Shown one piece after another: positions 57,962 through 64,000 of a stretch of 64,000 bases of DNA. A program made the translations under genes and the position numbers. The stretch's first letter is position 1. Every line of letters begins with the position of its first letter. The DNA comes from Agrocybe praecox (taxonomy: Eukaryota; Basidiomycota; Agaricomycetes; Agaricales; Agrocybaceae), in the NCBI GenBank assembly GCA_964017145.1, contig OZ024848.1, positions 1,810,501 through 1,874,500 of the forward strand, read 5' to 3'. Below the pieces are notes generated by a model. That model saw nothing but the letters and a program-made list of their open reading frames with translations, did not search any database and was not told where the DNA came from.

Positions 57962-58500
57962 ACTACGAGTACTCTGATGGCATCGGTCGCGGCATCAATC
58001 ACCATTCAAGGTGGTTGTAAAATATACAGTCGTCGACTCCGAGAGCCCACCTAGGCCTACTCTATCTTTGGCGTATTCGATTTCATAACTGCCAGAAAAA
58101 GTACAGCATAGATAGCAGCTGAGAGATACATCTAAGCGGAGAAATGGGTGAGGCGTAAGGAGCGTAGAAAACATATTTTCCTTGAAGAAAGAGCGGGAGC
58201 GCGGGGAGGCAGATAAAGATTGCAGACCAAGGATACATACTGCTCTTCCATCGAGCGGTACCATCGAGTCGCAGAGAAATTTTGGACCACATAGGTTAGG
58301 TATTAGGACACCTGCAGCACAGAACCAGTGACGAAGCAAGTGGTCGGAAGTGGTGATGGAGGGAAAGAAAGATGAAAATTGTCTCGGATAAGGCTCGGCC
58401 TTCGCTACGCGACGCGTAACGGAGAAACCCGAATGAAGTCGCGTGATCGTAATTCATTCCGAAATTAGTCCGTCTCTGCTTGCGCCTGTTCACTTGGATC
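57962..58500. other. No gene seen
   Basis: Chance frames on the minus strand only. The end (58400-58470) contains the upstream box shared with the T1 family copy. Confidence 0.4.
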
Positions 58501-58524
58501 AAAGCTTTGTGGATCGACGCGTAA

Positions 58525-59400
58525 CATGGCTGGCAGAGAGCTGTCCCCTGCAATACCGCAGCCAGTCCTGGTGAGTCCCATGTTTGCTCTCTTTTCTCCA
58601 TCGCCGACCTCTGCGTGTTTCGTACCAGCTTCAGGAACATTGTACTTGATCTCAAATTTCAAGAACGCGATCATAGCCGCTTCATGAGCCACTTGGAAAT
58701 GCTGCCACACTCTACTTGTAAACACTTCTCAACCAGTAAGTGGCTTTGTTCCTCCTTGCTATGTTACCCCACTCACATCTATCCGCCCTTCTAGACTCCC
58801 TTTCTCATCCTTGTCTTAACGAACGGGTTTCGATGTCGGGTGTGAAGTTATGCCATTTAGGTACGTACCAGCACTTTAGGTCATATTCGTCTTGAATGCG
58901 TATATGCACTCCTCCAGATTCCTTTTCTCTCGTAGTTTGATCATTCTCATTATCGCGGTATAGGCCACGATGGACGTTTCAGCTGCGCAAACGAGACAAA
59001 TATTCAGATAAAGAGATGCGTAATTTCGTAAGTTCACCTACCGAGTCGTTGACCGTTGCTATCTAATCTTTTTCTGTTCGTTCGTCACAGTACGCCGAGT
59101 GTCATTGGCACCATGGTTATCTTTGGGCGCAGACGATACTTCAATATAGTGTATCGAGAGGATAAGGTCGATGGGCGGCCGTGTTGGTAAGTTTAAATTA
59201 TCACTCCTCTACCCTGCGTTATAGTTCAACATCGTCGTCAGTTTCTTACTGAAACTCCTACGCACCTATCCACTGCATCGCTTCCAGCGTACATACACAG
59301 CACGCTTCAGTGCTCCTCGGACATGTACTATACCCCATCGACGGCGTAGAGGCCAGCCTTGAACAAATCCCGCCATAACAGATCTCGCTTGACGCATACA
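58525..59400 (+). pseudogene. Unrecognised multi-exon family, degenerate copy T2
   Basis: The first exon starts at an ATG at 58525 (MAGRELSPAIPQPVL) and ends with GT GAGTCCC. Later pieces align with T1 and T3 (the FDH/YFG exon region at 58940-59030 and the GRVG region near 59170). Frames are broken. Confidence 0.4.
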
Positions 59401-59533
59401 TATGTTGGACGAGCTCGGCATTTATTGACCTACACATCGCATAATTGTTGACTCTACTCGCACCTGCACTTTTCTTCTAAACCCAGGGCACACCTCCTTT
59501 CGTTTTGGAGGGTTTTAGAGGATCAACGTACGA

Positions 59534-60600
59534 TATGCCTGGCAGAGAATTAGACAAGCTTGCTATTTCGCAGCCAGGGACTTGTCCTATACCTATTGGT
59601 GAGCTGATGTTCGCGTTTACCATTCTTTCCCGCGTCCGAACTCAAGTTTCGAGTAGTTGATCGCGACTCGGGGATGAGCGCGGAGATGCTTGCCCAGGTC
59701 GGTCCCTTTATTGGGCACTTTGGTGCTTCCATCCTCTACGTCTCAATCTTCTCTTTTTAAGCAGTACGTGCCTTTCTTGCTTGATATGCGATCCAACTCA
59801 CGTCTATCTGTATTTTCAGAGTCTCCTCACTTCGACGATGAATTGATACGTAGGCTCGTAACCATCCTGTATAGAAGACGGGTCAGGTGACCCATGCAAA
59901 GCATGTCTTGTCTATACAGGCTGGTGAAACTGAGTTTAAATCCCCTACAAGAAATGCTCTGCATGGGTCACCTAACCCTTCTTGTCGCTTCAGCGGTATA
60001 CAGGCCAGGTTACCGGCCTATGATACGTTGGGTGTGGCGCCCTTGGAGCAAGACCATCACGTGGGTTGGGCAGGATATCTTTGTGACAGAATTGTAAGGA
60101 ATACGTGTTTTGAATACATATATGCACTTATCATCATTACTGCAGCTTACTTTACCTTCGTAGTTTGATCATCCTCGCTATTGGGTACGATGGTCATTTC
60201 GGCAGACTAGTGGAAAGAAGCGCATCAAGGACTCTGGATATTTTGGTGAGTCTGCCCATTCTTTGCACCAAGTTGACCATGTACCTGAGCCCTTTTTATA
60301 GATTTATACTCTGAACATCTTTGAGAACAATCGATACGTTATACCTTAAAGGCCATGTTGGTAAGTTTGTATTCTACTCCTGTACCCTACGTTATAGGTT
60401 AACGCCGTCGTCAGCTTCCGTAAGAAAGCCGTACGGACATGCCCACATTATTGCCATCGAACACCTACAACCGGTTTCAGTGTCTTTCGTGCCTTATCAA
60501 CTGCATGTAGGCCAGCGTTTTGACAGATTCCGCCTCGTTTGGCGGCACGCAGACGTTGAACGAGCTTGGATCAATCTATATATCAAGTCGCGGTAGATAT
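59534..60600 (+). pseudogene. Unrecognised multi-exon family, degenerate copy T3
   Basis: Starts ATGCCTGGCAGAGAATTAGA (MPGRELDKLAISQPG). It contains MLAQVGPFIGHFGASILYVS, then RWVWRPWSKTIT, and the FDHPRYWVRWSF..YFG exon. A 98 bp hairpin (59880-59978) sits inside it and stops occur. Of the three copies this one retains the longest readable pieces. Confidence 0.42.
59880..59978. repeat. Near-perfect 32 bp inverted repeat, 35 nt loop
   Basis: The left arm 59880-59911 begins GGGTCAGGTGACCCATGCA and the right arm 59947-59978 is its reverse complement with three mismatches. Weaker pairing (CCTGTATA..TATACAGG) extends it to about 59865-60004. It may be a tiny MITE or a foldback insertion in copy T3. 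Confidence 0.85.
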
Positions 60601-62228
60601 ATGCACAACTGGCAACCCGGACATGGATGGGGGAATCAGTTGGAGCCCTCTGATAATGCAAAACGACCAGGCAACGCTATACCTTCTTTGGGCTTTCGTC
60701 AATCCTTCTTCCCATCTCCCTGTTTCCCAATGTTGCACTGCTCGAGGTTGTCTTGTTCGCCATGTCCACGACGGCGTGGGGCCCGTTAAATACATCTTCT
60801 TTCGCAAGGCTGTTATGCTACAATGTATGATGTGCTTTACCTAAACCTATCAACATATATGCTAATCATTTCTTTTTAACTCTCTTGGGGTCTTTACCTG
60901 CTACTTTTTCACGCAAAGCATAGCTATCGAAAGTGGGATTCAAGAACATCGCAGAGGTTGGAGTGGACAGATGGAAAAATGATACGTGAAGATTTAGTAG
61001 GAAATCGGATCTCCGCGGGGGGTCTATCTTGGCATGGTGGTATCGAAGGGTCTGAGGCCAGGAAAGCTGGTGGCGGCGGATTTTCTTACAGGAGCCAGAA
61101 CAGAGGAAGGAAGAACTTGGATTTCCTTGAGTGTTGCATCTGGTGCAATTGCGCACGACGTCGACTATGGTCTTTCGGTGAGTGGTGCACTCGTAACACG
61201 AATTCCTTGGGTCGCACTGAGCTCATGTCTACCTCCACAGACCACATAAAGGTTCTTTGATATCTTGAATATCTTCGTTGTAAGGCAGCTGAGGCAGCAG
61301 TCATGATACCGTAGTGTTCAAAATTCATAAGCTTGTTTTTTCTTTTATTCTGTCCATATCGTTGCTATTTTACACAATGTTACCGTCTTCGTATCTTCGC
61401 ATTCAAAGCCCACTTTGTCATCAGATTGAAGATGCACTCTTGTTTTACAGTCGTTTGCAATGTATCTTTAATATCGATCAGTGTCCCAGGTGGCCATGTA
61501 CATATCCAGCAAAGCGAGTGCGGTGCAAACAGTGCCAACTGCGTAGGAATAAGTCGGGACGTTCTTCGAGGGTGAAGCTCGCGACACCCACAGAGGCTTA
61601 TAAGAAGGATGAAAGCGATAGGCGGAGATGGAGAACAGCTAGTATATGCGTTCCGACAAGTCGGCCAAGAAACAACGCTAAAAAGACATTAGATAGGATA
61701 GGTGTTCAAGGCACGATTATACACCACAAGGTGGAATATATGAATGGTTTAAAGTTTTCAAGCCATGTTTGGAGTAGGGTGATCAATGTAGCTGATAATA
61801 TCGGTAGTAGTGTCGATCGGGGTGGACTAGTCTGTATTTCAGAGGGTCGGCCATCCTATATATGGGAAGCCCGACCGTCAAAAATACATGTGGCTGCGTT
61901 GTGGCATGTACTGTAGTAGTTCTGACATACAACGATTACAGGCTGCAGAGGTACAAGGTTCATTTGGACCTGTGAATTTTGGACCCAACTTCTTGTCTTT
62001 TCCTGCTTCCTATCCGTGCTGAGCGCTGAGCGCTGATTCCTGGCAGGACGCAAATAAAATTATCACTAAGTCATGACGGTAAGCCGAATCAACACTTACG
62101 CTGCCGCAATACCTCCGTCTTCTTGTGATGCTTTATCTTGATAAGAACACATCGTGGAATCCACATGCAAGCCCAATGTCAATGAAAGTTCAGCGCTCAG
62201 CCTGGACCTTGGTTTGACCACGCTTGCG
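60601..62228. other. Unassigned stretch
   Basis: Two short open frames, 60958-61260 and 61034-61249 (in it KLVAADFLTGARTEEGRTWI), overlap in different frames. A 200-codon frame (61314-61916) is basic in its middle (VRCKQCQLRRNKSGRSSRVK). None has a recognisable domain. The last ~150 bp should hold the NWD4 promoter. Confidence 0.35.
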
Positions 62229-64000
62229 ATGCCCTCATTGACGCCCAAATGGTTGAAGAAAACATTCAAGAGAAATTCCTCTGCAACTTCGTCTGGCTCT
62301 CCCAGAACAACTCATGAACTGGTGCCTACGGAGGCTCCCCAATCATCTAGTCAAGCGAAACCGGATGATCCGTCGACAGTCACACAACTATCGAACATTC
62401 CCCAACCGTCGACTCAAGTCAAATTCAATGATACACTTAACGCTTCACAGCTATCGAATATCCCCCCATCGTCGATTCAACCGGAACCAGATGATCCATT
62501 GAACGCCCCACAGCTATTGGACATCCCCCAATCATCGACGGAGGCGAAACTGGATGGTCCATCAAATGTTGTCCAACAATCGATTGAAGCAACAACTCCT
62601 GTTCCTGGGGAATCGGCTCAAGAGGCCATTAAATCTAGAACAGTGGAAAACTTAGGGATTGCAGGAAGATTCGCAAAATCAATCATACCCGAATTGGCGG
62701 GATGCCTTGATACGAACCCAGTCGCGGTGGCTTTCAATATACTCAAAGTTATCATGGATGTTAGAAAAGTAAGTGGGGCCCGAACTTCAGGGAGTCGCTT
62801 GGGTGAAGAATGCTTATATTTCGTCCTAGGAAATCGAAGGAAGCCAGGATGAACTGCACAAAGCTCTTGAAGACACACTGAAGCTTCTCAGCATGGTACT
62901 TGCAACAAGAAGCAATGACTTCAATTCAGAGAGTGTTGTTGATCAGAGGATCGAACAATATAAAAGGTGGGCTATATTCCAAAGTTGCTAGTGGCATCCT
63001 CTCATCGTCTTGTAGGGAAATCAACGAACAATTGACAGCAATCAGTACTCTTAACAAAAACCTTGATTCGAATGTATTCCGCCAACTTGATTATGATCAC
63101 TACAAGGAACAGCTGAAGGATATTACGCGGAAAATTGAAGGGGCAACAAAGATGTTCAATGTAGAGAAATATATTTTCACTGAAACTAGCATTTACTCAA
63201 CGTTACATAGACTGGTATGGCGATTGCTACGGGGCAATCAGTGAATAAGGTGAAGGATCGCCAATGGGTAAGCATTGGTCAATATGATAAAACGTAGTAT
63301 TCATGGATCTCACAGGAAGAGAAGCTCCACAAGAACTTGCAGCCTTCCGAAATAGCCGGCCACCGATTTATTCACTCTGGGAAGGGTGTACTCAGGCGTC
63401 AGATGTGCTCCGAGGGAACGCGCGTCAATATTTTAAAGGACATATCACAATGGGCCAATTCTTCCTCGGACAGTTCTCCCGTCTTTTGGCTAAGTGGTCA
63501 TGCGGGCTCGGGGAAAACGACCATTGCATATACAATCGCAAAACTCTTCGAGAAGGGTCAGACAACCATCCTGGGCGCCACCTTCCTTTGTTCTCGACTA
63601 TACGAAGAAACACGAGATTTACAGCGGATAGTCCCCACTATCGTCTTTGGTCTTGCTCAAAATTGCAAACCATACCACGCTGCTTTACACGATGTCGACA
63701 CTTCTAATGCAGTGCGCTCTCACGAAGTGAATGAACAAATCGAGAAATTTCTCATCCAGCCCTGGAACGAACGCAAACGTCAGGATGGTTCGCCAACCTA
63801 TCTCGTCATCGTCGATGCGCTTGATGAGATCGAGGACACCGAAAAATTGACATTTCTTTACGAACTACTCGAGTCGATTAAAGCGAACGAAGTCACCGGC
63901 CTGAAGTTTCTGGTCACCAGTCGGCCAGAACCTAGAATCAACGCACTGTGCAACACTTTTCCGCCAGGCGTGGTTTGCCGACTCGAAAATGTTTCATTAG
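62229..64000 (+). CDS. NWD4: NACHT STAND protein, diverged paralogue, cut by window end
   Basis: Exons 62229-62768, 62830-62966, 63016-63160, 63211-63267 and 63316 to beyond 64000. Exons 2-4 are 137, 145 and 57 nt, identical in length to NWD2 and NWD3 despite clear sequence divergence. The ATG at 62229 corresponds to the start in the paralogues (MPSLTPKWLKKTFKRNS against a KRKWLKGLFHR-type start). Residues ~37-120 are four imperfect 21-residue repeats. The P-loop is GHAGSGKTT (~354-362), Walker B LVIVDALDEIED, then FLVTSRPEP. The frame is open to the last base. WD40 repeats are expected beyond the window but not seen, so 'NWD' is inferred from the paralogues. Confidence 0.88.
62337..62588 (+). 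repeat. 63 bp degenerate repeat in NWD4 exon 1, four units
   Basis: Units start at 62337, 62400, 62463 and 62526. They encode PQSSSQAKPDDPSTVTQLSN-like stretches. More diverged than the NWD3 array and unrelated to it in sequence. Confidence 0.8.

Overview
The window looks like nuclear DNA of a filamentous basidiomycete, most likely an Agaricomycete. The real genes carry many short introns (about 45-80 bp, GT..AG). The recognisable families are NACHT-WD40 and C2-NACHT STAND proteins, an F-box-like/LRR protein, a KIN4-like kinase and an Asn/Leu heptad-repeat protein. There are no operons or Shine-Dalgarno sites. The species is not identifiable from the sequence alone.

The main theme is a recurring block: KIN4-like kinase (minus strand), then F-box-like/LRR gene (plus), then NACHT-WD40 NLR-like gene (plus, 'NWD'). 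Block 1 has an intact six-exon F-box-like gene (106-3313) and a broken NWD1 (4173-5303). Block 2 has a degraded kinase (10.26-12.26 kb), an F-box gene tail (12.45-12.79 kb) and intact NWD2 (13676-18409). Block 3 has a degraded kinase (39.78-41.36 kb), an F-box tail (42.47-42.66 kb) and intact NWD3 (43195-48146). A more diverged NWD4 starts at 62229 and runs off the window end. Internal pieces of the F-box gene are also scattered at 8.9, 19.2, 36.0 and 53.9 kb. Kinase and F-box copies decay while NWD copies stay open.

22.4-32.5 kb is different. It holds a second NLR type (C2-helical-NACHT, 26.1-29.95 kb, with one apparent frameshift), a broken inverted paralogue (22.4-23.6 kb) and a displaced C-terminal remnant (32.2-32.5 kb). 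Three mobile elements lie there: a 1.7 kb element with CACTG termini (23661-25394), a 138 bp poly(A)-tailed retroposed piece with a 15 bp target duplication (25412-25549), and a 1.9 kb palindromic element with arrays of 35 bp repeats (30118-32034).

34-36 kb holds a decayed Ser-rich gene. 51.65-54.3 kb is a mosaic of kinase C-terminus, NADP-isocitrate dehydrogenase exons and F-box fragment. 54.5-60.6 kb holds three degenerate copies of an unrecognised multi-exon family. Large stretches between are non-coding or unassignable.

Functionally the intact genes point to a fungal innate-immunity or allorecognition-type cluster. Two full-length NWD receptors share the same exon plan and differ mainly in the WD40 sensor and in an N-terminal minisatellite. 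The function is inferred from family membership and is not shown by the sequence.
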